In this document: positions 1-10,960 of the stretch, one piece after another
How the letters are laid out: each line of letters opens with the position of its first letter
Position numbering within the stretch: position 1 is the first letter of the stretch
Source: Ceratotherium simum simum
Taxonomy: Eukaryota; Chordata; Mammalia; Perissodactyla; Rhinocerotidae
Direction of reading: 5' to 3'
DNA: 64,000 nt
Assembly (NCBI RefSeq): GCF_000283155.1
Contig: NW_004454195.1
Span: forward strand, 2,378,762-2,442,761
The notes under the pieces: model-generated
What the model was told of the DNA's origin: nothing
Database searches by the model: none
The model's input: the letters and a program-made list of their open reading frames with translations, nothing else
Program-made: the position numbers and the translations under genes

Positions 1-713
1 AGAATTGACCACATTCCATTGACTAGAGAACACAGTGATGGCTAACTACATGAGAGGCTGGTAAATTTTGCCTAGTTGTTTGGCCAGGAGGAAAATAAAT
101 TGGATTTTGACCTACACATAGCAGTTTTTACTGTAACTACTGTTTATAATTTCATTATTAGATAGATTACCTGTGGATATCAGGGAGAAAAAAATATTGT
201 TCCTGTAAGCTTAGAAGAAATAGAAACTTTACCCTAGCTGACTGCCCTCTGCATCAATTCTTCCATAAGAGTCTGGTTCCAATTCTAGCAACAGCTAAGT
301 TTTTATGAGCAGGTGAATGAATTTGTGGGCTAAGTTGTCTATTTCAGAAAGAAATAAAAGCCATTTCTGTATGACAGTTACTATGTGTAGATTTCGTTTG
401 TTGGACATTAATTCCACAACAGCAAAAACATAGATGAATGTGGTGCTGTGTTTGTTTTGTTTTTTTAATGGATTGAGACCATATTGGCAGAGTGAAGCCA
501 TATGCTATCTATTCTTGCCTCTACTACTGAGTGAATTAGCTTGTGATAGTGTTTCCTGAACTAATGAGGCGAACATTTTCTTGGATTCAGCTGGAGAAGA
601 AATCCTTATTATTGTTGCTTCAAGGATAGGGAAAGCGGTGAGGATAACGTCAAAATTTGCTGAAGCAACCATTATACTTATGGAGATAAGTTTTTCAAGA
701 ATGACCATATTGA
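1..713. other. unique-looking sequence, nothing recognised
   Basis: AT-rich DNA with no recognisable gene, RNA or repeat before the SINE that starts at 714. Open frames here are short and have no recognisable domain. The last 17 bases (697-713) are the left target-site duplication of that SINE. Confidence 0.5.
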
Positions 714-954
714 GGGGCTGGCCCAGTGGTGCAGCGGTTAAGTGTGCTCTCCGCTTCAGCAGCCCGGGGATCGCAGGTTTGGATCCTGGATGCACACCGC
801 CGCACTGCTTGTCAAGCCATGCTGTGGCGGTGTCCCATATAAAGTAGAGGAAGATGGGCACGGATGTTAGCCCAGGGCCAATCTTCCTCAGCAAAAAGAG
901 GAGGATTGGCATCAGATGTTATCTCAGGGCTGATCTTCCTCACACACACAAAAA
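714..954 (+). mobile_element. ERE-type tRNA-derived SINE
   Basis: The head (ggggctggcccagtggtgca) and the following gcggttaag resemble a pol III A box, and ggtttggatcc near 775 resembles a B box. The body ends with two diverged copies of a roughly 50-base unit (aggaagatnggc...cagggc) and a CA/A tail. It is flanked by a 17-bp target-site duplication, 697-713 and 955-971, with two mismatches. The length of about 240 bp and the structure match the perissodactyl ERE family, mobilised by LINE-1. The internal promoter is degenerate. The antisense open frame at 505-912 partly crosses this SINE and is not a gene. Confidence 0.92.
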
Positions 955-971
955 AAGAATAACCATACTGA

Positions 972-1699
972 ACAGTGAGAATGTAGAATTGTCACTTTGT
1001 GGTAGGAACTAGAAAAATTCATGAGCAATTTAAAAAGCCTTATTAGAATGAGAGAGAGAAAAGAAAATGGTAAGATGGAGCACAATGAAAGAGAGTTCAA
1101 ACCAAGCTTTGGAAGTAAAAGGCTATTTATTTAATAAGATATTAGAGATTTTGGACCTATTATTTAATCTTTGGGTATAGTTTATTTTTCTCATATTTGA
1201 AATGAAGGAGTTGAAATGGAAAATCTACATGATCCTTTTAAGTTTTAACATTCATGATTCTAGGTCAATGTTCCAGTTAATAAAGTGATTGGAAGAACAA
1301 AAACGACAGGGGATGTCAGTGTTGCTTATGAATAAACTGGTTTATTAAGGCTGTATGATTGAAGGATGGTAACTTACTACACCTGCAGACCTTCTATTTG
1401 GAAATGAATTAGAATGTGGCAGTTTTACTGTGCTGGCATAGAGGTCAGAGTTCAGGGCCACAAAACAGCTGGACAAGACCCTAGAGAGAGGAAAAAAAAT
1501 CTCACTGAGAAGAGAACTATGGAGAAGGAGCCCCAAAATCTGTGTTCAACTTCCCCTTAAGTTGTCAACCGGCTTCTAAGCTGCACATGTACAGGGTGAG
1601 TTTCAAAGAAACCCAGCAGAAAACAGCAGCTGGAAATCAAAAGAGCTGAGTAGAGATTTCAGCAATAATTAGGTACCGGGAAGAATAGATTCAACTTTA
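972..1699. other. no clear feature
   Basis: No gene or repeat assigned with confidence. The right part, from about 1500, may be the degraded 5' end of the LINE-1 that follows, but the match is too weak to set a boundary. Confidence 0.4.
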
Positions 1700-2420
1700 T
1701 GTCCCCCAAGATAAACACCTTGGTAAATCCCCTGGGCTTAATATGGGGACCGCAGAGGCTCTAGGAGTAATAGCCACGCTCCAAAGGTAAAGTGTGTGTT
1801 TTAGGAGAGAGTGTTGCATTCCAATAGTAAAGGGAAACTACAGTAGGCCAGCCTTAATAAAACCTAAAACAAAGGCTTGGCAGGATCAAGTGATCTGCTG
1901 GTCTGCTACCTGCCTGTAAAACAAAATAAAACTAGAACAATTAAAACAAAACAACAATAAACAAGTGAATGAACAAAAACTCAACACACAAACACAAAAG
2001 CTTAACTGTTTTTGGACAAATATATATTATCCAGGTCCTGTACAATATTTCATCCATAAAGTCAAGCAGCTGATACAAATTTATGAGACATGCTAGAGCA
2101 ACAGGAGAAAAAAGCAAGAAGTAAAAAACAGATAACAGAAAAGACCCATGGGTGGTAAAGATATTGGAGGTATCAGATATAGTTAAAATAACTATGAATA
2201 ACATGTTTAAGAATGTAGAGAATAAGATGGAAAAAATAGATAAAAATATGGAGAATTTCAACAGAGAATTGGAATCTGTAAAAAGAATCAAATGAATGTT
2301 CTAGAAATGAAAAATATGACATTTGTAGCTAAGAATTCATCTGATGGGTATAGCAACAGACTGGAAACAGCAGAAGATAAGATTAGTAGTGAACCCAATC
2401 TAAATGTACTTGTCTGTCCC
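1700..2420 (+). mobile_element. old LINE-1 fragment, 5'UTR/ORF1 side
   Basis: The text around 2160-2390 (ataactatgaataacatgtt, then aatagataaaaatatggag, then a tract resembling a coding region with N-terminal coiled-coil character) matches the 5'UTR/ORF1 region of ancient mammalian LINE-1 subfamilies in sense orientation. Frames are broken. The left boundary is uncertain. It is probably the same insertion as the 3' part at 2530-3470, with the middle deleted. Confidence 0.65.
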
Positions 2421-2529
2421 CTTGTCCTCACACCATCCTGTTTTCATAATAAACTTCATTGTGATAAAAAAATCAGTCTAAACTCCAGTAGATATTTCTT
2501 TGTAGAAATTCACAAGTAAGTTCTAAAAT

Positions 2530-3470
2530 ATTTATGGAAACGGCAAAGGCCACAGATAGCCAAGACAATATTGGAAGACACCTCTACTAGACAGCAAAAC
2601 TTACTAGAAGGCTACAGTAATTATTATTGTATGATATTGGTACCAAGAGATACACATGCATAATGAACAACTGATTTATTATAAAAACAACACTGCAGAG
2701 GAGTGGGTAGAGGGCGATCTCTCCAATGGATGGTGCTGGGCCAATTTGAAATTCACATGGAGAAAGATGAAACTTGATCCTCACTAACATCATAGCAAAA
2801 TTTAATACTACGTGGAAGGCATATCTTCATGTGAAATATAAAATAAGAAAGCATTTAGGAGAAAAAGGTAGGAGATTATCGATGTGAGAGAGACAAAGAT
2901 TTCTTAAACAGGGCAAAAAATCATTAAAGAGAAAGATACATTAAAATTAAGAAATTCTGTTCACCAAAAGACACCGTTAAGGAAATAAAAGGCAAGTCAC
3001 AGACTGGGAGAAGATATTTATGATACAAAAAATTGCAAAGGGCTTATATCAGAATACATAGGAACTCCTACAAAGCCATAAGAAAAGGTCACCTAAGGAA
3101 GAAAATTGTTTCGAGAATTGAACCAGCACTTTCCAAAGAGGCTGTCCACCAGGCGAGCAACCGTTTGTGCTCAAATATACTTTTTCATCAGGGGAACACA
3201 AATTGAAGCCAGGATGAAATACCATATGTATTCACCAGAATGATTAAAATTTAAGACTGAAACTTCCAAATATTGGCAAGAACGTGGAGCAATTGGAAGG
3301 CTCATCACTGCAGGTGGGAGAATAAATTGGCAAAATCACTTTGGATGAATGTTTGGTATTAGACATGTTGAATATAAACATGTCCTATGACCCAGAAATT
3401 TCACTCCTAGGCTGGCTTAGAATAATGGCAGTGTAGTAATATATAAACACCGAGATAAAAGATTGAGGAG
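2530..3470 (+). mobile_element. old LINE-1 fragment, ORF2 C-terminal end and 3' part
   Basis: Landmarks of the LINE-1 ORF2 C-terminal region occur in order: ggtgctgggccaatttg near 2733, actgggagaagatattta near 3003, the aggatgaaataccatat block near 3211, and atgacccagaaatttcac near 3387. All are in sense orientation with stops and frameshifts throughout. Endonuclease and reverse transcriptase sequence is missing between this part and the ORF1-side fragment to the left, so most of ORF2 has been lost. Confidence 0.8.
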
Positions 3471-3474
3471 AAGA

Positions 3475-4425
3475 CTACAAGTATGAGGATAATCCCAATC
3501 ATCATAAGCAACATTTGAAACCCACTCTACCTGCAGATTGTTAGTTGGTGAACTTCTAACCAAGAGAATAAGCCTCATGGTTCAGTTTGGTCAACCAAAG
3601 ACCTGCTCGATTGATTAATTGATTATTCCATTTTTCCTGACATGTTTCCCCAGGTATCAGTTATTTTCCAAACTCCATTTTGCTTGGTGACTATATAAAG
3701 GTGATTTTACTCTCTATAAATATTCTAGTTCATGAATTTATGTTGATTTTTTTGCCTCTAAAATTTGAACTGTTTTATTTATTTAGGTGCATAGTCAGAG
3801 ATTAATTGCATATCATATATTATGGTCAGGGGTAGAAATCCTTACAGGAACAGACAAAATTCGGTGTCTTGGATACCTTGTGCTGAGTAACTACATTAGA
3901 CTTTTAATAATTCATTTTGAGTACTTGAAAAGGCTAGACAACCATGTCAAAGTCTAGGCCACATTTTGACGTGGGTGAGCATGGGAAGGCCCTCTGATCA
4001 CAAGAAGAATAATGGTAAGGATGCACATGGAGTAGACACAGAAGTTGTTAGGAATTGCTGTTAAAATTTAATTGGTTTCACCCTGGGTGTAATTAAACAA
4101 ATAATGTGAAGGTTTTTGTATATATAGATTTATGAGAAAATAATTGGCCCATAGTTTGTGTTATTAGTCCTGTGTGCCTTTCTATGCCTGACATTCTCTG
4201 AGTTTCTTTGAGGCTCTGTGACAAATAAATAGGAGCAGCTAATTGTTGAGACCTAGGTCTAATTAAGGCATGTTGATGTATTGACGTTTGTTCTAATAGT
4301 GGGATCTAGGGCCAGATGACACTCAAGAGTTGGAAAGGCTGTCAGCCATTACAATTGTTTGGTAATGGAAAATTAAGGAGTTCCAAAAGTTTAGAGAAGG
4401 GAAGTCTGTTTAAAGAAGGGCAAAA
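3475..4425. other. no clear feature
   Basis: AT-rich DNA with no gene or repeat that I can name. Confidence 0.45.
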
Positions 4426-4440
4426 AAGATTTAACCATTT

Positions 4441-4743
4441 TTTTTTTTTTTTGTGAGGAAGATCAGCCCTGAGCTAACATCCATGCTAATCCTCCTCTTT
4501 TTGCTGAGGAAGACCAGCTCTGAGCTAACGTCTATTGCCAATCCTCCTCCTTTTTTTTCTTTTTATCCCCAAAGCCCCAGCAGATAGTTGTATGTCATAG
4601 TTGCACATCCTTCCAGTTGCTGTATGTGGGACGCCACCTCAGCATGGCCGGAGAAGCGGTGCGTCGGTGCGCGCCCGGATCCGAACCAGGGCCGCCAGTA
4701 GCGGAGAGCGCGCACTTAACCACTAAGCCACGGGGCCGGCCCC
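4441..4743 (-). mobile_element. ERE-type SINE, long form
   Basis: Reverse-oriented SINE: T-run (4441 onward), two gaggaaga units, a middle segment (gccccagcagatagttgtat near 4573), then the tRNA-like head ending ggggccggcccc. A perfect 16-bp target-site duplication, aagatttaaccatttt, lies at 4426-4441 and 4744-4759. The middle segment is absent from the short EREs at 714, 49101 and 57754. A second long-form copy lies at 44938. Confidence 0.93.
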
Positions 4744-4759
4744 AAGATTTAACCATTTT

Positions 4760-5969
4760 AATAGTCTAGTACCTCAAACAAACTCAGTGAAAAGAACATG
4801 GCAATCAGTGACAGAAAAGGACATAAATAATAAAATGTAAGCCCGAGTCTAAGTTCATTGTCCTATCATGAATCTTGATCCAAACGTCTTAGAAAGAAGT
4901 AATCTATACCTGATATCATCTTTATGATCTCTTAATTCTTGGGTTAGATGTTTACCTCCAGAAATCATTTGCTGCTGTTGGTCTTTTAGGGAGCTGTAGT
5001 GTTAGACCTTAAGTATACTTATATTTCTGGTTGCATAATTCTTAGCACATTTAAACAGGAAAACGTGACCCCATGGGTGTCTACCCTGGAATTTAAGGGC
5101 AATATTTGTGTTTACAAATACTCAATATGGTCCTTTCCTAAAGGATGCTGTCTGCCCTTTATTGGTGTATTTTCCAATAAATTCAGTCTCTTGGATGTAT
5201 ATCATGTAGGTATATATCTAGTGTGTCTTTTTTGGAAATGTAACTTGTACTTGCCAAGCATATATCTGTGTATATGACATTAATTTTAATAATACCTGAT
5301 ATAATCATAATGTGGCAATATAGAGTCTATCAGTGAAGGAGTATATCCAAGACTCATAGGTTTTCTTGCAACAAATTTATGAGAACTCATACGAGAGTCT
5401 ATGGGATTTTTTAATGTAGATTGTATATCATTAGGACTACAAGTAGAGTTTAGTTAAGTAGATTAAACTTATCTGAAAATTTGGATTGTTTTGATTTAAA
5501 ATACCATTAGTTTATTCTTTCTTTCTTAAGCTTTGGGGATGTTATTCTGTTTTAGTATTCTGTTCATAACTGCATAAGTACTTTACTTATAAGGTGGATT
5601 TATCTATCACTAGAGAGTACGGAAGGTTTTCCCAGGTGATGAAAACATAATTTATAATCATTTTGTAACAATTAGAATGTTAGCCAATCTCACCAGACTT
5701 TTTAAAGCTATTACTATAAGATATTTAAAGGTTTTTGATTTGGGAAACTGAGTGAAATCCATTTGCAAATGTTCAAATCGTTCTAGAGGTCAGGATTCTG
5801 ATCCTTGTCATATCTTTATAGTTTTTATTGGGTTATAATACTAATAAATAAGGAAATATTTGGCCACCAATTGAGCCTCTCTAGTAAAATTTTGCTACTA
5901 CTATTTTTAGTGAATATAGGTCTCTTCTTACGGCATCTTGCTGGCACCCAAGCTGTTTGTGAGGGATGG
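4760..5969. other. no clear feature
   Basis: AT-rich sequence with no gene, RNA or confidently named repeat. Open frames such as 4999-5277 and 5805-6236 (the latter running into the LINE-1) are low-complexity and lack domain features. Confidence 0.45.
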
Positions 5970-6520
5970 AGGGATCATCTGCAAATGGAGATAGTGGTAT
6001 TTCTTTATTTTCAATTTTGTATGCCTCTAATTGATATCTCTTTTCTAATTGCATTGACTAGTACCTCCAGTACACTGTTAAATAGTAGTGGAGGTAGTAG
6101 ACAAACTTCCTGTGTTCCTAATCTTAGTGGAAATATGTTTTGTGTTTCCCTACTATGTAAGGTACTGGCTTTAGGACTGAGGTATCTACATCTATATCTG
6201 TATCATCTATGTTACGTATCTATCATCTTGATATAGAGGTAAATCTATATCTAAATATCTACATATATAGACCTATCTATATATTTATATCTTAATATAT
6301 ATCCATCAATTCCCATTTTATTGAGTATTTTTTTATATCAGGAATTGGTATTGAATTTCATCAAAGGCTTTTTCAGCATTCAATGGAGATAATTATGATT
6401 TTTCCTCTTAAATCTATCAATATGGTGCTATATATTAGATTTCTTAAAAATAAGCCAACATTCCATTTCTGAAAAATTCTTATTTGGTCATGGTGTATTA
6501 CTCTTTTAAAGTGGTATTGG
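5970..6520 (-). mobile_element. antisense LINE-1, ORF2 reverse transcriptase part (left half of a split element)
   Basis: From 5976 (gatcatctgcaaatggagat) the sequence reads as the reverse complement of LINE-1 ORF2 around the reverse transcriptase catalytic region, with many stops. A TA/TATC-rich expansion occupies about 6182-6305. The element breaks at 6520 where a sense LINE-1 begins, and its text resumes at 10961. The last nine bases, tggtattgg (6512-6520), are repeated at 10961-10969 as the target-site duplication of the intruder. Its own 3' end, which should lie to the left, is missing. Confidence 0.82.
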
Positions 6521-6779
6521 GAGTTCTGTCCAAGATGGTGACATAGGAGGCTCCTGAACTCCCCTCGTCCTACAGACACACTGAAGGTACAACTACACAT
6601 GGAGCAATTCCCTATGAAAGAAATCCAGAAGCTAATTGAGTGACTCCTATACATCGGGTGAATGAGAAAATACTCATATTGAAAAGGGTAGGAATGGTTG
6701 AGACACTCTCTTACCACAATCCTCAGCCCTGGCATAGTGCCATATATTAGTTGGGAAGGAACTTCCAACTCCCAGCTTC

Positions 6780-7760
6780 TTCCTGAGAAGCAAAGGGTTT
6801 GGACCCTATATCTAGTGCCCCAACTTTTAAGACTCTCACCTGAGGGATGAGCCCACAAAATATCTAGCTCTGAAAGTCAATGGGACTTGCATCCATGTGA
6901 CCCACAAAACTAGAGCAAATAAAGAAACAGTTGTTAATGGGCTCTAGAGGACTCACAGAGGCTATCCCCCCAGGACTCAGCAGCAGCAGGCAAAAAAAGG
7001 CCGCCTCCCAGTCTTTCCCTAAAAAAGGTCTTTTTGCATACATTAGAAGCTGCTGCCTAAGGATCAGGCTTCTAACTTTGCACACCGAGGGGCTGACTAC
7101 CATCCTACCTAGAGACTGGGAAAGCTAGTGGATGCATCTTCTACCTGTTCTCTCTAACCCACTCCACATTGCCAGTATCCCAAGAAGCTTGAGCATATGT
7201 CTGTGCCCCAGAATTTAGTGGCTACCACCCAAGGGATGGGTCCCTGGGTCACCTGGCTCTGATAGCCAATGGGGCTTGCGTTCACAGGTCCTGCAGGACT
7301 GTAGCAAACAAAGAAACAGTTCTCACCTGGCTATCTACCCCTCCCCCCGCCACCTCCAGGGCTCAGCAAAGAGGGAGCAGACAAAATATGCCCATCATTC
7401 AGTCTTACCCTAAAAAGGATCAATTTGCATACTTTAAGAGCCACTGCTTGAGGGTCAATCTTCTAATTTAGCATACACCCAGGGGCTGAGTGAGATTCTC
7501 CTAGAAGACCAGGGAAGCCTGTGTATGCCTCCTTTCCTTCTCCGTCTATCCCACTCCAAGTTGCTAGCATCTCCCTGGAAGAAGCTAGTACACAAGTCTA
7601 ACACCCCAGCTTTTGTGGCTGCCGCCCAAAGATGGCCCCCTCGATCTCCTGGCTTTGATAACCAATGGGGCTTACATTCATGAGTCCCACAGGACTGTAG
7701 CAAACAAAAAAGTAGTTCCTAAAGGGTGCAGGAGCACCCCTCTGTAGCTATACACCCAGG
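6780..7760 (+). repeat. about 2.5 tandem ~390-bp units in a LINE-1 5'UTR
   Basis: The phrase gccaatggggcttgc and its variants, followed each time by a block reading gtagcaaacaaagaaacagtt or close to it, recurs near 6875, 7265 and 7660, a spacing of about 390 bases. Other landmarks repeat at the same spacing: aggggctga near 7088 and 7480, cccactcca near 7158 and 7551, and the caaagatgg/caagggatgg block near 7232 and 7627. Unit divergence is substantial. The position upstream of ORF1 suggests promoter monomers. Confidence 0.72.
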
Positions 7761-8216
7761 CCAAATGCAAATGGGCAAAAACACCCATCTCTTAGGTTCT
7801 CTCTGGAAGGGACCTGATGACATATTTTCTCAGCTGACATCTGAGAGTCTGGCTTGCAATCAACCTGCATCTAGGTGCTGACTACAATCCTCTCTTTTGG
7901 GACACTGATGGGTATTGGCACAGCATGAACTACTGGGAGGCACCAAGAACAAAGAAGATAGCTGGAACAATCAGAAAGGTTTGAGAGACAATCAGAGGCA
8001 TGGGCTAGGCTGATTGATGAGGTTCATCTCCTACATGAGATCACTCTGACAAGACTGAGAGAAGTGGCTGTTTATCTGATATGCGGAAACCGACATAGAG
8101 TCAAGGAAAATGAGGAAACAGAGAAATATGTTCCAAACAAGATAAAACTTCAGTTTTAGTATATGCGCTGCTGAAGTGAGCACAAGATAAAACTTCAGAA
8201 AACATATATTAACGAA

Positions 8217-9034
8217 ATGAAGATAAGTGACTTACCTGGTAGAGAGTTCAAAATCAGGGTATAAAGATGCTCATTGAGGTCAGGAGAACAACGAATGAAC
8301 AAAGTGAGAATTTCGACAAAGAGATGGAAAATATAAAAAAGTACCAAACAGAAGTCACATAGATGAAGAATACAATAATTGAACTGAAAAATTCAATAGA
8401 GTGGTTCAACAACAGACTACATCATGTGTAAAAAAGGATTAGCAAACTTGAAAACAATGTAGTGGAATTCATCTAATCAGAGGAACAAAAAGGAAAAAGA
8501 ATAAAAACGAGCGAAGATAGGTTGAGGAACTTATGGGATACCATGAAGCAAACAATATACACATTGTAGAGGTCCTAGAAGGAGAAGAGACGGAGAAAGG
8601 GATAGAAAACTTATTCAAACAAATAATAGCTGAAAACTTTCCTAACCTGGGGAAAGAAACAGACATTTAGATCCAGGAAGCCCAGAGTTCCAAACTAGAT
8701 GAATCCAAAGAGAGACCTACACCAAGACACATTATAATTAAATTGTCAAAAGTTAAAGACAAGGAGAGAATCTTAAAAGCAGTAAGAGAAGAGCAATTTG
8801 TTGCATATAAGGAAACTCCCATAAGACTATCAGCAGAAACTTTATAGGTCAGAAGGAAGTGGTACAATATATTCAAAGTGCTGAAAGAAAAAAACCCTGT
8901 GAACCAAGAATCCTCTACCTGGCAAAGTTATCATTCATAATTGAAGGAGTGATAGTTTTCCAGACAACAAAAAATGAAAAGAGTTTATCACCACTAGACT
9001 GGCTTTACAAGAAAGGTTAAAAGGAATTTTTTAA
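8217..9034 (+). pseudogene. LINE-1 ORF1 remnant (RNA-binding chaperone protein), broken
   Basis: ORF1 encodes the trimeric nucleic-acid-binding protein of the LINE-1 ribonucleoprotein. The approximate start is the ATG at 8217, which is uncertain. An N-terminal coiled-coil-like stretch rich in Lys/Glu/Asn is followed by the C-terminal domain. The ending is recognisable from residues around KDKERILKA (8757 region), TPIRLSAETL (8815 region) and a terminal [10 protein letters not shown], closing with TAA at 9032-9034. Several in-frame stops, for example after the EVT codons near 8360 and at about 8668, make it non-functional. No other identity is plausible in this context. Confidence 0.75.
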
Positions 9035-9109
9035 GCTGAAATGAAAAGATGCTAATTAGTAACAGGAAAATATACAAAAGTATAAAACTCACTGGTAAAA
9101 GTAAATATA

Positions 9110-9270
9110 CAGTTAAAAAATGGGCAGAGGATCTGAAAAGGCATTTTTCCGAAGAAGATGTATGGATGGCCAACAGGTACATGAAAAGGTGCTCGACACC
9201 ACTAGTCATTCGGGAAATACAAATCAAAACCACACTTGTTAGAATGATTATTATCAAAAAGAAGAAATAA
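9110..9270 (+). pseudogene. LINE-1 ORF2 C-terminal scrap after an internal deletion
   Basis: Immediately after the ORF1/inter-ORF text the sequence jumps to the far C-terminal part of ORF2: residues resembling [20 protein letters not shown] (9115-9175), then [19 protein letters not shown]. Endonuclease, reverse transcriptase and most of the C-terminal region are absent. The frame closes at 9268-9270. The same peptide appears in reverse orientation near 57240 in the longer LINE-1, which shows how much is missing here. Confidence 0.8.
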
Positions 9271-10151
9271 CTATTGGTGAGGATGTGGAGAAAAGGGAAC
9301 CATTGTGCACTGTTAGTGGGAATGTAAATGGGTGCAGCCACTGTGGAAAGCAGTATGGAGGATCCTCAAAAAATAAGAAAAAGAACTACCATATAATCCA
9401 GCAATTCCACTTCTGGACTCCAAGGGAAATGAAAACACTAACTTGAAAATATATCTGCACCCCCATGTTCATAGCAGCATTATTTATAATACCCAAGACA
9501 TAGAAGCAACCTAAGTGTCCATGGAATGGATAAAGAAGTTGTGGTATATACATATATGTACCACAGTATATATATGTATATATATACCACATATATATGT
9601 ATGCACAATGGAATATTATTCAGCCATAAAAATGGGGAAATCCTACCATTTGCAATGACATGAATGGACTTTTTGAAGTATTATGCTAAGTGAAATAAGT
9701 CAGACAGAGAAAGACAAATTCTGTATGATCTCACTTATATGTGGAATCTAAAAAACAAAACAAAACACCAAACTCATAGTAAAAAGAGATTAGATTTGTG
9801 GTTATGAGAAGCAGGAGTGGGGGCAGGAAGAATTGGAGGAAGGTGGTCAAAAGATACAAACTTCCAGTTATAAGATAAATAAGTCCTAGGAATGTAATGT
9901 ACATAATGACTATAGTTAACACTGCTGTATGATATATAGGAAAGTTATTAATAAAGTAGATACCAAGAGTTCTCTTCACAAGAATTTTCTCTTCTTTTTA
10001 TTGTATGTATTATGAGATGATGGATGTTAACTAAACCTATTGTGGTAATCATTTCACAATATATGTAAATCAAAACATCATGTTGTATACCTTAAACTTA
10101 CAAGGTGATTTTTGTTAATTATTTCTCAATAAAGCTGGAAAAAAATTTTTT

Positions 10152-10960
10152 AAAAAAGATAAGAGATAAGTGTTGGTGAGGATGTGGAGAAAAGGGAACC
10201 CTTGTGCACAGTTGGTGGGAATGTAAATTAGTGCAGCTGGTAGGGAAAACAGATGGAGGTTCCTCAAAAAATTAAAAATAGAACTACCATATGATCCAGC
10301 AAACCCACTTCAGGGTATATATCCAAAGGAAATGAAAAGAGAATCTTGAAGAGATATTTACATTTTCATGTTCATTGCAGTGTTATTCACAATAGCCAAG
10401 ATATAGAAACAACCTAAGTGTCTGTCAATGGATGAATGGATAAAGAAGATATGGTATATATATGCAATGGAATATTATTCAGTCATGAGAAAGAGGGACA
10501 TCCTGCCATTTGCAACAACACAGGTGGACCTTGAGGGCAGTATGCTAAGTGAAATAAGTCAGGCAGAGAAAGACAATTACTGTGTGATATCACTTTTATG
10601 TGGAATCTAAAAAAGCTGACTTATAAAAACAGAGACTAGAATAGTGGTTACCAGGGGCTAAGGGGTGGAAGAAAAGGGAGATATTGGTCAAAGAGTATAA
10701 ACTTCTAGTTATAAAATGAATAAGTTCTGAGTATCAATGTACAGCATAGTGATTATAGTTAATAACACTGTATTAAATACTTAAAAGTTGCTAAGAGAGT
10801 AAATCTTAAATATTCTCACTAGAAAAAAGAAATAATAATTAGGTGACATGATCCAAGTGTTAGCTAACACTGTGGTGGTAATTATTTTACAATATATGGG
10901 TATCAAATCAACACCTTAAACTTACATAATGTTAGATGACAATAAATCTGGAACAAATGA
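10152..10960 (+). mobile_element. second, 5'-truncated LINE-1 3' end
   Basis: Starting right after the A-rich tail of the preceding LINE-1, the text repeats the LINE-1 3' region (tgttggtgaggatgtggaga at 10171, compare 9272) and runs to a second 3' end (gacaataaatctgg) at about 10950. The two 3' ends differ at roughly a fifth of positions by eye, so this is a distinct copy, not a recent duplication. Directly after it comes tggtattgg (10961-10969), the partner of the duplication at 6512-6520. Confidence 0.8.

Larger units (their letters stand above)
6521..10151 (+). mobile_element. sense LINE-1 with 5'UTR, ORF1 remnant, deleted ORF2 and 3' end
   Basis: Begins at the LINE-1 5' end (gagttctgtccaagatggtg) immediately after the 9-bp duplication. 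In order it holds a 5'UTR with repeated units (6780-7760), an ORF1 remnant (8217-9034), a junction near 9110 where most of ORF2 is missing, the ORF2 C-terminal end, and a 3'UTR ending in aataaagctgg and an A-rich tail near 10130-10151. Its length of about 3.6 kb is far short of the usual 6-7 kb because about 3 kb of ORF2 is absent. Confidence 0.85.

Noticed and set aside
716..790. tRNA-like A and B boxes
   Set aside because: They belong to the tRNA-derived head of a SINE with target duplications and an A-rich tail. No cloverleaf with an acceptor stem is formed, so this is not a tRNA gene.
505..912. 135-codon minus-strand frame
   Set aside because: About half of it is the antisense of the ERE SINE; the same peptide text appears at the other EREs.
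6373..7703. Minus-strand frames of 60-161 codons
   Set aside because: They are antisense to a sense-oriented LINE-1 5'UTR or run across its insertion junction; no protein family is recognised.
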